Shown here: piece by piece, positions 11,864-23,974 of the stretch | Layout of the letters: every line of letters begins with the position of its first letter | Position numbering within the stretch: the first letter of the stretch is position 1 | DNA from: Hydra vulgaris | Taxonomy: Eukaryota > Cnidaria > Hydrozoa > Anthoathecata > Hydridae | NCBI RefSeq assembly: GCF_038396675.1 | Contig: NC_088928.1 | Location: 11,657,501-11,721,500 of the forward strand | Direction of reading: 5' to 3' | Length of the DNA: 64,000 nucleotides | Made by a program: the position numbers and the translations under genes | Notes under the pieces: model-generated | What the model was told of the DNA's origin: nothing | Databases searched by the model: none | The model's input: the letters and a program-made list of their open reading frames with translations, nothing else

Positions 11864-12089
11864 ATGAGTTATTGCAACACTATTTCAAACGTATGTCAAA
11901 TAAATTGATTTCAAATAATGATATATTGAAAGTACTTTTTTTTAGTTAAAATTTCACTTCTATAGTTAAATACTTTTGCGGTCCATGGTGGTTAAATAAT
12001 TCGAGTCTTAAAATATTTTTTTCAATATGTAGATTAATAATATAAGTTTGATTTATAATCCGCGGTTGTCCGCCTGTTATATAATAATG

Positions 12090-12235
12090 ATTTTTACACG
12101 TTTCATGCAGGGGGTTTTTTTTTTGTTCCTAGGATCCGAATATCTTGTTTTTTGGAAAACATCCTTTTTTTGACATCAAAATGAACATATAAATACTTGT
12201 AGTTTGCTCTATGTCTAGAAGTTGCCAAGAATTAA
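12090..12235 (+). repeat. Partial relative of the 5736-6323 fold-back element
   Basis: GTTCCTAGGATCCGAATA, AAACATCCTTTTTTTGACAT, ATGAACATATAAATACTTG, TAGTTTGCTCTATGTCTAG follow the order of arm words of the 5736-6323 element (GTTCCCAAGCTCCAATCA; GTTTGCACAATGCC). Only one arm is present. Confidence 0.5.
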
Positions 12236-12598
12236 TTTTTAATGATGTATTATTTCCTCATTTTAGTGACGTATTTTTTCCTTTCGTTAACGTACAAAGT
12301 TTATAACGTAGCAATGACCAAATTATTACTGAAACAGCGAGAAAATTGCGTGTTTACGCATTTTTTTACGTTAAAATAACTAACTTTTAAATTTAAAACG
12401 AATAAATTAAAAAAACTGAGAAAAAATTTTTTCAACAAATTTGTTGCATCGTTTATAGCATCGGTCCCAGGTTAAATTATCTTTCTAATAGTGAAAGAAT
12501 TCTGTAAATCTGACGCACTGCTCATGAGATGTCTTAGATTTACTAAAAATTGCTCAACTTAAATCGCCCTATTCTTTGTTGGATATAATATAAAGATG

Positions 12599-12625
12599 CA
12601 GTGGCGTAGCGAGGATTTTTCCGCA
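12599..12625 (+). repeat. Probable hAT-type terminal sequence
   Basis: CAGTGGCGTAGCGAGGATTT resembles common hAT ends (CAGTGGCGTAGC). It could be one end of the element that carried the hAT relic at 13030-14921, but I could not find the partner end. Confidence 0.4.
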
Positions 12626-12748
12626 CAGGGTAAAAATAAACATAAAATTTTTTTACAATAAATTAAAAAAATGTTTTTATGTAAAATAGTTTTTTTTAAT
12701 TTTTGCTTTTCTTGTTTCTTTGGCGCCCATTTAAGCCTTCATGCCCTA

Positions 12749-12843
12749 CCTAGTAAGCACAGATTGTTTTTAAAACGTTTAAAAAACGGTAACATTCGTT
12801 TTAATAAGCTTTTTACTCGTTTTAACGTCCTGTGCTTACTGGG
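12749..12843. mobile_element. 95-bp palindromic MITE, CC(C/T)AGTAAGCAC ends, TSD TA
   Basis: Left end CCTAGTAAGCACAG, right end CTGTGCTTACTGGG, flanked by TA on both sides. The interior is mirror-symmetric around TTTTAAAACG/CGTTTTAA words. It belongs to the CCCAG-end family seen at 14448-14544, 16880-24758, 26197 and 47013-47088. Confidence 0.75.
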
Positions 12844-13029
12844 TAGACAATTGCCCCTTTGCCACCTCTCCTCGCAACGCGACTGTAAAAATTTATAACA
12901 CAAAAGAGTTATATTAATAAAATGAACTAAAAGTATTATTATTACTAGAAAAAACTTCCGTATTACATTTAATAAATTTAAACTAAATTAAAAAATTCCT
13001 AATTTTCGAACAAAAACATTAGCATTTGA

Positions 13030-14921
13030 AAACATTCAAAAAGGCGCTAACTTGGTGAACTTGTAGCAGGTGTACACAAAATTATTGTTGAAATACAATA
13101 CAGTATTGGAAACACATGTTGATTTTGATGCCAAATGTGTAAAACATTTTGATCATGTACTGACAATTTTATATAACCACTAATTTCTTTTTTTATATCT
13201 AAACTTATTGTTTTGTCACCATCATTTCCTGAATCATCATCTCCATCGTCAAATGATAACTTAAGTTTTTTTGATTTGATTGTCACCTTTTTAACTGGAA
13301 TTATTTCACAAACTTTTTTTGTCAGGTAAAAATCCGACAAAAATCTCCTTCACGCATTTTAAATATTTTTTTTTCTCTTTTCAAAGAATCGAAAACTTTT
13401 ATAGTTTGGGTCCAAAAAAAGTTGCACATAATAAAAACAAATTGTTCTCTAAATCATATGAGTCTTTGTAAGTTTTTAAAGATTCTAATTAATGCAATTT
13501 TAAAATCGTTATTAAAGGAGGGGTTCACTTTTTTTCTTATTTAGTTGCTTCTTAAGGTACTTTATACTTGAAATAATTAAAGAAAATATTGCCTAAGTAT
13601 CACCTGAAAGTAAAACACTTACTTGATTAAAGCTTGCTAATGCTTTAACCATTTCTTTTAAGTTAACTATATCATCTTCATCAAGCAAATTTTTTTGCAT
13701 ATCTTTGTATTGTTGTTTAGAATTAAAGATATCTTTTATGTAGGAGTGAAGTTTAAGCAATCTTTCTGCCATAAGAAACGTGAAATGCCAACGAGTTTTC
13801 ACATTTTGAATCAAATTAAGTGCGTGATTTCTTTCAACACCTTGTCGCATTTGACTTTCTTCAAACAAATCATTAAGTTAAGATGAATGATTAAAAGATG
13901 TAACATTTTTTCTGCACTTAGTTAATGTTTTTACAATAAAAAAGAATTTAGATGAACTATCATTTTCACCTTCTTCAGCTAAATCTATGACTTTTTTACT
14001 ACTAATTGCAAAACATGCCCCATGCATCTTATTGGTTGAATGTTTAAACTAACTTTTAAAGAATTTAAACAGTTGCGTACGTTACTGATGTTGTCGGATA
14101 CTGCACTTATAATTTTATCATTTATCTTGAATTTTTCTAAAATTTTTAGTAAAGCGCGTTTTAAATTATCTGCTTTATGTTGCCCATTAAGGTATACAAA
14201 TCCCAAACAAAAACTGATGAAAGTGGTTTTGTCAGAAATGAAGTGTGCAGTTTCAGATATGTAACTATAGTTTTGACAGGACGTCCACCCATCAGAAGTA
14301 ATAGATAAAGATTTAATTAAACACGACTTAGACTTCAAAAGATTAACTTTTTCTCGATATTAATCTGTTAAAAGAGATCTTAACTTTTTTCGGCAACGCA
14401 CTTTGTACTTTATATTTAAGCAAAAAACAAATTCTTTAAAGGCATTACCCAGTGGGCACAGTACGTTTTTAAAACGTTCTTTAAACGTTTTTATTAGGTT
14501 TAAACCTTATAAAAACGTCTAAAAAACGTACCGTGCCCACTGGGTACTTTCTACCAACATAAATGGAAGACAACAGGCAATAATGAATATCAAAAGATTC
14601 TATAAATCTTATCGCTATTGTTTTTTGACAAACCACTTATGTTTCGTTTCTTTTTCGGCATTATAATTTCGTGATCATGTTCAAGATGGTAATCTAATAT
14701 ACTTTTTGATGTTTTACTTGAGTACTTTTTAAATCTGTTATTACTACATTCATTGCATACCCATTTTGAAGTTTCCTCCTCAATTGAGTAATATTTGTAT
14801 GTCGTTTTATTAGTTTCCTCAATAGACTGTGTATCAATTTCAATTTATTTTTGACTGGATGAAAAACTTAAACTGGTTTCGCCACCGTTTTGATTTGGAG
14901 AAAACGTATTATTGCTTGACA
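13030..14921 (-). pseudogene. hAT transposase relic with BED zinc finger
   Basis: Read on the minus strand from the ATG at 14921. A BED-type finger comes first (WVCNECSNN, then LDYHLEHDH), then KYKVRCRKKLRSLLTD, then the RNase H-like core start SLSITSDGWTSCQNYSYI with CMGHVLQLVV (14338-13985), then NVKTRWHFTFLMAERL (13868-13593). After a probable donor (AA/GTAAGT) comes a hATC-like dimerisation region, NVLHIWHQNQHVFPIL and PATSSPSSRLF (about 13165-13035). Known of the family: cut-and-paste DDE transposase with C-terminal dimerisation. Damage: stops in the N-terminal part and near 14358 and 13880, frameshifts, and a 97-bp MITE at 14448-14544 inserted in the coding region. Confidence 0.85.
14448..14544. 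mobile_element. 97-bp palindromic MITE with CCCAGTGGGCAC ends, TSD TA
   Basis: Ends CCCAGTGGGCACAGTACG and CGTACCGTGCCCACTGGG, flanked by TA/TA. The interior repeats AAACGTTTTT-like words symmetrically. It interrupts the hAT transposase relic, so it inserted after that gene did. Confidence 0.85.
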
Positions 14922-15287
14922 TAGTTTAATATTTAATTCCTTAAATAAATTTATAGGTATTGTTTAGAACAGCTATTTATCTTGTATAAAGCAGGAAACC
15001 ATTACTTTGAGGTTTCAATAAGGATATTCCATAAAATTTGTCGCTGTGAGAAATTTAATGAAGTTATCACAATCAAATCAATTTAAAGACATTCATTAAA
15101 TTTCCTTTAAATTTCAGAAATACCAAAAACCATATATAATTTGTGAAAAATAGGTAAATAAAATGTTTTGTCTGTACATGTATTACCCAAAATGTTATTA
15201 TACTGAATTAAATAACAATCGGTTTTTTAGCAGAATAACTTGGTTAAAACAGCTGATATTTTAATAAAAAATCATTTCATATAGAAT

Positions 15288-15685
15288 CAATGACGGATTA
15301 AAGCATTTCAGGCCTTAGGCAGAGACACTTCGAACTTTGAGGGCCTCATTTGATGACAACTGAGGGTCTTTTCAAAAGGGCTTATTTTAATTTTTTTTTT
15401 ATTAAAATGTCATGTCATGACCCATAAATTTAGGCATATCACTACCAAATTTTTTTGTAAATTTTAGATTGATAAATCCTTTTTTCTGTTTAAATTAAAC
15501 CATAAAATTACTTAGATTAAACAATATTAGTAACAAGAATATTTAACTAATATATGCTATTTAATTTATTATTTTTCTTTTTAATTTAATACAGCATATA
15601 TTTGTTTCAGATTAAAATTAAGAGCATTTGTTTAAAGCAGGCCTAAGGCAACTGCTAAGTTTACCTTATAAAAAACCGCCACTAT
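15288..15685. mobile_element. Possible hAT-like MITE
   Basis: AATGACGGATTAAAGCATTT with AGGCCTTAGGCAGA on the left is mirrored by AGGCCTAAGGCAACT and AAAAAACCGCCACTAT on the right. GGCGGTTT-type ends with GCCTTAGGC are typical of hAT MITEs. The ends are diverged and no clear TSD is visible. Confidence 0.4.
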
Positions 15686-15689
15686 ACCG

Positions 15690-16610
15690 AATACATAATT
15701 AGTTAATTTATTTTTTACAATTTTTAAAATAAAAATAAAAGTAAATAGTTTAACAGATATTTAATTAAACAATAAAAGTTTAACAAAAAACTTTAATTGT
15801 CTGAATTTTACAATCTAACTGTTGTAAATAAATATATTGGCGCTTTAAGAATGTAGAGCTAACTAATTTACGTTTTTACATCAAAAAACGATTGGAGGTG
15901 TTACATAAAGGAAATCCGTGTATAGTTACAGAACAAAGCATAACTTTAAAAAAATATTGCACCATCTATTTTTTATAAATTTGTTTCACATAATTATTTT
16001 ATAATTACAAATAGTTTAATTATAAATTGAAAACTATTTCTCTTGAAAAGTCTGAAAAACTCTGAAAAGCAAACCTTTAAATTCATGCGCTTTAGCGAAT
16101 TACAACTGTAAATTGTAACTTACAGCAATTCGTACAGGCAAATGAATAAATACTTGGAGATCTAACCTCTTCACAACTAACGCATAACAAGATTTATAAA
16201 AGTTATTTTTGTGTAATAGTCATAATTTCAAAGTTTATATAATTTTTAGGCCAACTTAAATAACTTATTTTTTAATAAATTGCATTTTTTAAGATATTTT
16301 ATTTTCAAAATGGTTGTAACCACCTCTGTAGCTTACACGGCCCGCGCAAGTTAGTATCACGTCAAGGGCGCCATTAAAATTGTTGCTGACTGAAAAAGAA
16401 AATGAGAGTCCTCACTTTTTAAAATTTGCTGATCGGCTGGTCTGAAAGGTCTACATATCCTGACTGACTTATCTAAAAAAATCACATTTGCCAACTAAAT
16501 GAACTAAAAGTTAATTGATGGTATTTTGCGGTACAATGATCATGTATAAACAAATTTTTTTTGAAAATTTTTATAGAATTCTAATTAAAATTCATAGTGT
16601 CGTTTCTATC
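15690..16610. other. AT-rich non-coding stretch
   Basis: No gene or repeat family recognised. Confidence 0.4.
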
Positions 16611-16614
16611 AGAA

Positions 16615-16735
16615 TTTTTGAAAAAAATTCTTTTTCTTTGGCGCCTATTGGACATCTGCCGTCTGCGACAAACTGTCGTTTTATCTCCAGCCCCCCCCCC
16701 CTCCTCAGGGTGGCCTTGAATACTAGTCGACTTTT
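16615..16735 (+). repeat. GGCGCC/CTGCCGTCTGCGACAAACTGTC dispersed repeat
   Basis: CTTTTTCTTTGGCGCC, GGACATCTGCCGTCTG and GACAAACTGTCGTTTT, followed by a C run. The reverse complement of a close relative lies at 24880-25045, on the far side of the 16880-24758 element. An old repeat pair, or two independent copies. Confidence 0.55.
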
Positions 16736-16740
16736 TATTT

Positions 16741-16879
16741 AGCTAAAAATATATTATTAATAAATTAATTGTATATATAATATACTTAATTTATATAATA
16801 TAGTTATAAATAACTATATTATATAAATTAATTATATTATATATAATATAATTAATTTATATAATATAGTTATTAATAA
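16741..16879. repeat. AT palindromic stretch
   Basis: Overlapping palindromes built from TTATATAATATAGTTA and its complement. This is the target region of the element at 16880, and similar sequence resumes after 24758. Confidence 0.6.
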
Positions 16880-17193
16880 CCCAGCCGGCATCTCTACGTT
16901 GTTTTAACGTTGATATTTAGTTGAAGCGTTGTTTCAACGTTGTTCAACTAGGTCTCAACGTTAAAACAACGTTACGATTTAAACGTTGTTTATTTAACGT
17001 TTTTTCAACGTTAAATCAACGTTGACAAAAAAACTTAATAAAAAAACCGTTCGTTGAATTGGTGCTTTAAGTAAAAACAGTTAAAGCGAAAAAGTAATAA
17101 AGCAATATTTTAGTATAATATGCTAAACACAGGGTGTTTATGTTTGAAAATTTGAATTTTCAAAAACATTTTATTTAGTATTCAAATTTCTAC

Positions 17194-17391
17194 TTGTTCT
17201 TACGACAAAAGATATTAATGGCTAATTTAAGAAACTGGCGAAAATGCCACTCTAATGTTCTAGCTCTGGCAGAATCATCTTCTAGTAGACTACTAGAAGA
17301 TGATTCTACTAAGATGACACTACTAAGTAGTGAAGAAGAGAAAGTCGAAAAAAATAATAACAATTCAAAATTTACACAAAATATCAGTTAA
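17194..17391 (+). pseudogene. Acidic ORF fragment inside the CCCAG element, unrecognised
   Basis: A short open frame rich in Ser, Glu and Asn (for example LLSSEEEKVEKNNNN). After the TAA at 17389 the same frame continues with acidic residues to about 17480. The position near the left end and the acidic N-terminal character are loosely like the start of the transposase at 33416-35644, but I see no motif. A 37-bp near-perfect palindrome (17271-17307) lies within the coding frame. May be remnant or chance. Confidence 0.25.
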
Positions 17392-18451
17392 GTAGAAGAA
17401 GACAAGAATTCGGAAAGCGATTATGAATGTGAAGAATTTCTTTATGATTATTTGTCTCAAAGTGACAATGACACTATGTTTTTCTCAGAAAAAATTGAAA
17501 AAAAGATGTTTCTTTTAATCATAAACTGGCGAAATGGCAGTAGAGCACTGCTGTTCACGTGAATAAGTAAACGAGCTGTTAGCTATACTGATAGCAGAAG
17601 CCTTATGCTATCTGCAGAAACAGCTTTTTGTATACCAGTCTCAAGACCAAAATAACAGTATTGACCACCACACTTGCTTTCGACAGTAACTGATTTTAGA
17701 GCCTGAAGCAAAGTTCTTTTATCTTTCAGTGAGGATAAGAAAAAAGGAAACAAAGTACCAAAGTTAGATAACGTTGATAAGTTCTCGATGGCTGAAGGCA
17801 GTATGCTATTAATTATTTTTTAGTGAATTTTTGTTTAATTTTATTAGGTTTGTAAAAATGTTCAACAAAAGTTGTTTTGTGAAACTATTTTAAGTTATAG
17901 AGTTTCAAAAGAGAGTGTTATATTTTCTTACTGATATAAGAAATCCCAAAAATAGTAATAGTGAATTAATAAGCCAAATAAGTTTTATTTTGTCAGTAGC
18001 TAAATTTGTCGAAGCGGACAAGATATTAGATGACGAAAAACACACAATCATCAGGAGTGAGTTTTAATAAGTATTTTATTAAATAGTTATATCATTTAGT
18101 TTCAGAACTTTTTTTAATTTTATGTCTACAGCTTTATGTCAAAACTTATTAAAACTTATAACTGTATATATTAGAACAATGGGTTCTTATTTGGTAGTAT
18201 AATTTCAATGGTTTAAAGGCAATTAATGTTAAATGTCTACAGTTTCATTTTCATTAATATGATTATAATACATTATGAGCGAGGTTAGGCAATTTTTACA
18301 ATCAGATGCTATTCCTGGTGTTAACTTGTTATTCAGATCAAAACTGATTTTTTTTTTTCTTGTTATACTAACAGAAGTTTACCAAACTATATGTTGCTAT
18401 GAAAGGTATACCTTTATAAGATATATAAAACTTTTTTATTTTTATTTACAG

Positions 18452-18567
18452 CTTCTTCTATTGAATACGATGAAGCGACTGAAACTTTAATTGATAGCAT
18501 TTTGTCTGACTTCTTAAAATACTCTCCATTTCGAAAAGGTGGCAGAAAAAAAAGGAAATTAGATTGA
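18452..18567 (+). pseudogene. DUF4806-type protein, terminal exon (copy A)
   Basis: The acceptor TTTATTTACAG ends at 18451. The exon reads on to a TGA at 18565 and ends FRKGGRKKRKLD. It matches in position and style the last exon of the intact DUF4806 gene (31129-31313, which has DRDGGRKKRS) and copy B at 24180-24295 (LKYTPFQKGDGKEKK). The upstream exons of this copy could not be identified with confidence. Confidence 0.5.
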
Positions 18568-19741
18568 TTGTTATAAATGTTTACATATATTTCAAAAAAG
18601 AAATATTTTCTTGATGTCTACTAATATTTTTTTTTCAGTGTTAATTCAACATTACCAAAAAAATTTCAGTTATGAAAAAACGTAGGATTGAGTTGATGTT
18701 TTAAATAAAATAAGAAAAACTTAACTGATATAATATTTTTATTTTTAATAAAAGCAAAAATACTAATGATGTTGTAATAAAAATTGGTATTAATGATAAT
18801 TTATGATTTATTGAGATGTTTTCTTTTTTAATTTTTGTTGCTTTTATATTATCAATCAAACTAAGTTATTGTTGTGTGATATTTTATAATGAACTTTATA
18901 TTATATTTTGTATTAATAATGAATATTATCTATTTTTGTTCAATATTCCGTATTACTCTTATGTAGTTAATTATGTTTTAGCAACCTGGGATTCATTCAT
19001 TATTTTCCTTTGATGCCTTGAGTTATTTAAACATATATTCAAAACTATGCAGATTAATAGAATAATAAATATATTCATAAAAATGAATTTAAAATATAAT
19101 AAATTTATAAAATAAAGAAAATCTTATCTTTGCTAATAATGTCTACTAATATTATTGTTTAGCAAGTATCATGGTTATAAAATGTCAAGATTTAGCTAGT
19201 TTAACTAGGCCTGTTAGTACACTTATATTACGGTTTCTTCGTTTTTTTATTAGTTCATATAATATTTTCAAAATCATTGACTACACTAAAATGCTGAGAA
19301 GAATTGGCTTAAGTTTCCACAAATTAAAACTAAATTCTCTTCAAGTATTACATTTATATATTACAACTATTATTTTTTAAATAATTTTGTTAGGAAGAAT
19401 TATTTTGTTAATACAAAATATATAACTATTCATATAACTATTTCAATACCTTAGAAAGCAAGCAGGATTGTTAAAAATTTGAATTTACAACTACAAAAGA
19501 AAAATGTTATAATGAGAATGTCTATTTACGAAAAAAGAAAACATAAACAAAGAGAATTTCCCAAGTAGGTATTAGTTTAAAGTGCTTAGATTTTAGAAAT
19601 TACAATTTTTATACCTAAAAATAAAAATGTTTCTGTAATTTATACCATAAATTAGTAATTATATTTTACAGGTTCAGTTATCAAAGATTTAAATGAAGTG
19701 TCAATGCACCTGACCTCCAGTTGTTCATTGATCAAATCTAT

Positions 19742-19744
<3 letters not shown>

Positions 19745-19830
<86 letters not shown>

Positions 19831-19850
19831 TAGTATATATATATATAAGT
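19745..19850. repeat. (AT)n microsatellite
   Basis: About 85 bp of TA repeats followed by AAGTAGTATATATATATA. It abuts the 5' end of the LINE at 19850. Confidence 0.95.
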
Positions 19851-22800
19851 AGAGTAAAGGCTAGAGATGGTGTCTCGATAAAAATACTCATCTTGGGCAG
19901 ATGTTAAATGCACCCAGCTACTGTCTTGTAGAAGGCCTCCTAGGCAAAGACTTAAGGGATAAACAGTTTCTATCTGTTGACCAGCCTCGCACCTCTTCTT
20001 CATCTATTAGGATGGCGCAGATGTATTTTTAATACATTGTTTCCAGTTTAGGATGTTAAATGCTGGATCTTCTTGACTCAATGCATGGGTTTTGCTTGTG
20101 TCTCTGTTTTTATGACTAGGCAACTCATTCTATTATCTCATAATGAGGGTACAACTCTAAAACTCAGTTTTATGGTTCTGAGGCCGGCTGGTAGTCAGGT
20201 TTCCCGAACTCTGTGGTAGCTCTCAGAGAGGCTGATTCCATCAACAGCTGAAAAATATAAAAGTATTAACAGTGCCATGTTGCGCATGGATGGTGTCCCT
20301 GTTTGTACTTTTGGTGTGCATAGCGGAGGCCACATTTGGAGCCCTTTGTTACGGCTAAGGGTTTATTAGTAGTAATGAGACAATTGCTTGGGCTATTAAA
20401 CAGTGTTCTGAGTACTATCTATGCTTTGAGTCAAGTTCTTCAATCTAATTTAAAAATGAATAAAGTACCAAAAACTATAAAACACAAAAAACCATCATCA
20501 TCACCAAGTTCTCTAAACCTATCATTCACTATTATTCGTGGTCTTCGAAGTAACTTTTCTTCTGTTGAGTCTTATCTCTTGCAAAGTTCACCAGACCTAC
20601 TTGCTCTTTGTGAGACTAATTTGAGTTCAGCTGTCTCATCTTGTGATCTTAGTGTTGATGGTTATCTTCCTCTAATTCGTAAAGATTCCAATAGTCACAT
20701 GCTTGGCCTTGGCATTTACATTCGTAGGAATTCACTCATTTGTCGTGAAACTAAGTTTGAATCCACAAACTATTCTTTTATGTTCTTTTGTTTAGCACCA
20801 CTTCACTCTATTGCCTTTCTCTTTGTTCTATATCGCTCTCCTTCATCTCAAGACTGCACACTTTTTGACGTTATTTCTGATCATATTGACCAAACCCTCT
20901 CTCTTTATCCAACAGCTAATATAGTTGTTTTTGGTGACTTTAATGCTCACCACTCTGAATGGCTTGGCTCTAGTGTCAGTGATTCGGCAGGCATTAAAGC
21001 CCACAACTTTTGCCTTTCTCAATCCCTAACTTAAATAGTCAACTTTCTAACTCGCTTTCTAGACAACCCGAACCATTTACCTTCTCTATTTGACTTATGT
21101 CTTGTTTCTGATCCTAATCAGTGCTTAGTTTCTCCACATTCACCCTTAGGTGCTTCTGATCACAGTTTGATCTCTCTAAAACTAATATCTCATTCTTCTT
21201 CATCACCTGAATCCCCCTATTATCGAACCTCTTACAACTACAGTAAAGCTGACTGGGATTCTTTCCGTGATTTTCTTCGTGATGGCCCTTGGGTAGAAGT
21301 CTTTTGTTTTCCTGTCGACAAATGTGCTTCTTACATAACTTCGTGGATTCAGGCTGGCATGGAATCTTTTATTCCCTCTCGACGATTCCAGGTCAAGCCT
21401 CACTCTCATCCATGGTTTTCTTCACACTGTGCTGCTGCAATTGCCAATCGAAACCATTACTTCCATATTTATCAGCAAAACAATTCTCCTGGAAACAGGC
21501 GTCTGTTTATTACTGCTAGAAACAATTGTAAAAAGGTTTTGTCTAACTACAAAACCCGCTAATCTCAGGTCTCGAAATCTCGTATCTCATCTCAAAAATT
21601 AGGCTCTCGTGACTTTTGGAGAATCTTTAATAATATCAATAATAAGGGCAAATCTTTAATTCCACCTTTCTTGTATGGTTCAGACTTTGTCACCTCACCT
21701 AAAGACAAAGCCGAATTGTTTGCTAAAAGCTTTTCATCAATATCATCTCTTGATTCCACTAGCTGCTTTCTACCTGATGTTACCAACAAACAGGTTGATC
21801 CATTGCTTGACATTCATATCACTCCAGCATCTGTTTCTAAAGTGATTTCCTGCCTAGACTCTTCTACAGCTTGTGGCCCGGACAACATACCTGTTATAGT
21901 CTTGCAGAAGTGTTCTCCGGAGCTGTCGCCTGTACTCTCAAAACTATTCAACAAGTGCTTATCAGAGTCTTGCTTTCCAGCCTGCTGGAAAGCGGCATCT
22001 GTTATCCCTATCTTCAAAAATTCTGGAGAGCGATCTGATTCGTCTAACTACCGTCCCATAAGTCTTCTTCCTATCATAAGCAACGTTTTTGAATCTTTAA
22101 TTAACAAACACTTAATTTCTCATCTTGAATCTAATCACTTACTTTCTGAACATCAATATGGATTTCGATCTTCTCGTTCTACATCTGATTTTTTAATAAT
22201 AATAACTGACAGGTTTTATCGTGCATTAGATAAAGGTGGAGAGTTTAAGGCAATCGCTCTCGACATTTCAAAAGCTTTTGATAAAGTTTGGCATGCTGTT
22301 CTTCTCCATAAGCTTTCTTTTTATGGTGTATCCGGCAACATCTTTAAGATAATCGAATCCTTCCTTTCCAATCGTAGCATAAAAGTTGTCCTCGATGGAC
22401 AACGCTCTTCTTCTTATTCTGTAACTTCAGGGGTTCCTCAAGGTTCTATCCTTGGCCCTATACTCTTTTTAATCTACATTAACGATCTTCCAGATATTCT
22501 CTCATCTAAGGTGGCACTGTTTGCTGATAACAGTACCATTTATTTTTGTCGTGACAAAAAACCAACACCCTCTGATTGCTTGGAGGGGGCATTTGAGCTT
22601 GAAAAGGATCTTACTTCTGCTACAGCATGGGGCTCACAGTGGCTGATGAACTTTAATTCACATAAAACTCAATTTTTTTCAGCCAATCGTTATCGCAATA
22701 ATTTAGATCTTCCTATATTTATGAACGGTGATGTACTCGATGAGTCACCTACTCTTCATCTTCTAGGATTAACTCTTACTTCCAACCTTTCTTGGAAGCA

Positions 22801-23436
22801 ATATATCAAATCAGTTGCAAAATTAGCATCTGCTAAGGTTGCATCTCTTTATCGAGCTCGTCACTTTCTTACTTCGGATTCTATTCTATATCTCTATAAA
22901 TCTCAAATCCGGCCTTGTATGGAATATTGTTGCCATATCTGGGGCGGATCCTCTAATGATGCCATTTCTCTTTTAGACAAGGTGCAAAAATGCGTTGTAA
23001 ACATAGTTGGACCTGCTCTTGCAGCCAACCTCCAACCATTATCACATCGTCGTAATGTTGCTTCTCTTTCTCTTTTCTACAAATACTATAATGGGCACTG
23101 CTCTAAAGAGCTAGCGTCTCTTGTGCCATCTACTATAATTCATTCTCGTGTTACTCGTCATTCAATTAAGTGCCATCCTTTTTCTGTGACTGTTCCTAAG
23201 TGCTCCAAAAACGCTTATTCGTCTAGTTTTTTTCCTCGAACATCAGCTCTTTGGAATTCGCTTCCTTCATCTTGATTTCCTGACTCATATAATTTGCAAT
23301 ATTTTAAGTCGTCTGTCAATCGTTGTCTTGCTCTACCATCTTCATGTTTTCTCTTTCGTTAACTTCCAACTTTAATTAGTGGCTGCTTGCAGCCTTGTTG
23401 GAAGCGAAGATGTTTAAAAAAAAAAAAAAAAAAAAA
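19850..23436 (+). mobile_element. Near full-length LINE with 5' UTR, EN-RT frame and poly(A)
   Basis: GC-richer non-coding leader (19850-20335), an endonuclease plus reverse transcriptase frame (20336-23362), a short 3' UTR with GGCTGCTTGCAGCCTTG and a 20-nt poly(A) at about 23416-23436. Base composition is clearly less AT-rich than the flanks. It lies inside a DUF4806 exon of the CCCAG element, so it is younger than that element. Confidence 0.85.
20336..23362 (+). pseudogene. LINE endonuclease/reverse transcriptase (Jockey/CR1-like)
   Basis: One frame runs through the whole region with only three stops: TAA at 21032, TAA at 21560 and TGA at 23273. The final stop is TAA at 23360. The AP-type endonuclease comes first: SPDLLALCETNLSS (about 20590), then GDFNAHHSEWLG (20935) and GASDHSLISL (21150). 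RT motifs follow: CGPDNIPVIVLQK (21880), SSNYRPISLLPI (22045), ALDISKAFDKVWHAVL (22255), GVPQGSILGPILFLIYINDL (22430), and FADNSTIYF (about 22518), where the second Asp of the catalytic FADD is Asn. C-terminal region RTSALWNSLPSS. No frameshift downstream of 20336, so a young copy. A stop just upstream of 20336 in this frame suggests that the true start is missing or shifted. Confidence 0.92.
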
Positions 23437-23753
23437 GTGCAAGGGATTATTAAAAATTGCTTTAGCAAATGCATGCTATTTAACATGAAAAATGACATTA
23501 TTGATCTCTGTCTAAGCCCCATTAGTGTAAAAGCATGGACGTTAAACCTAAATTAATACAAAAAAAATCCTCTATATTAGGTGCAAAATCTCCTCTAAAA
23601 TCCTATTTTTCTTATCAAAATTTTATTTGGCTACCCTGATAATTACTTTTCAATGTTAGAAAAATTTAATATTTTGATTATTAATTTATTTTGAAAAAAG
23701 GTTGTTTCATTTAAATTAAATATTTGAAAAAATTATTAATAATTATCTAACAG

Positions 23754-23974
23754 CAGGGCCGTCCCGAACGGGGAGTGTAGAGGTGTCCCACCACCCCCAA
23801 AGCTGTCATATAAAGTGTTTAAGTTGACACATTTAGCATATTTTGAACTATAGTTGACTAATTGAAAATATTGAGGACCTTTTTCTTGTGTGTGTGTGTG
23901 TGTCTCTAGTTGGCAAAAATTTCATACAATCTCCTCCCCCCCTCCCCATGAGAGACCATTTCGGGACGGCCCTG
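23754..23974. mobile_element. 221-bp hAT-type MITE with 8-bp TSD TCTAACAG
   Basis: Ends CAGGGCCGTCCCGA and TCGGGACGGCCCTG are exact inverted repeats of 14 bp, flanked by TCTAACAG on both sides (23746-23753, 23975-23982). The 8-bp TSD and CAGGG ends define a hAT-type non-autonomous element. A degenerate sibling lies at 52681-52917. Confidence 0.92.

Noticed and set aside
12671..12898. ORF of 75 aa with basic residues
   Set aside because: It spans a palindromic MITE (12749-12843) and the hAT-like end; no protein family resemblance.
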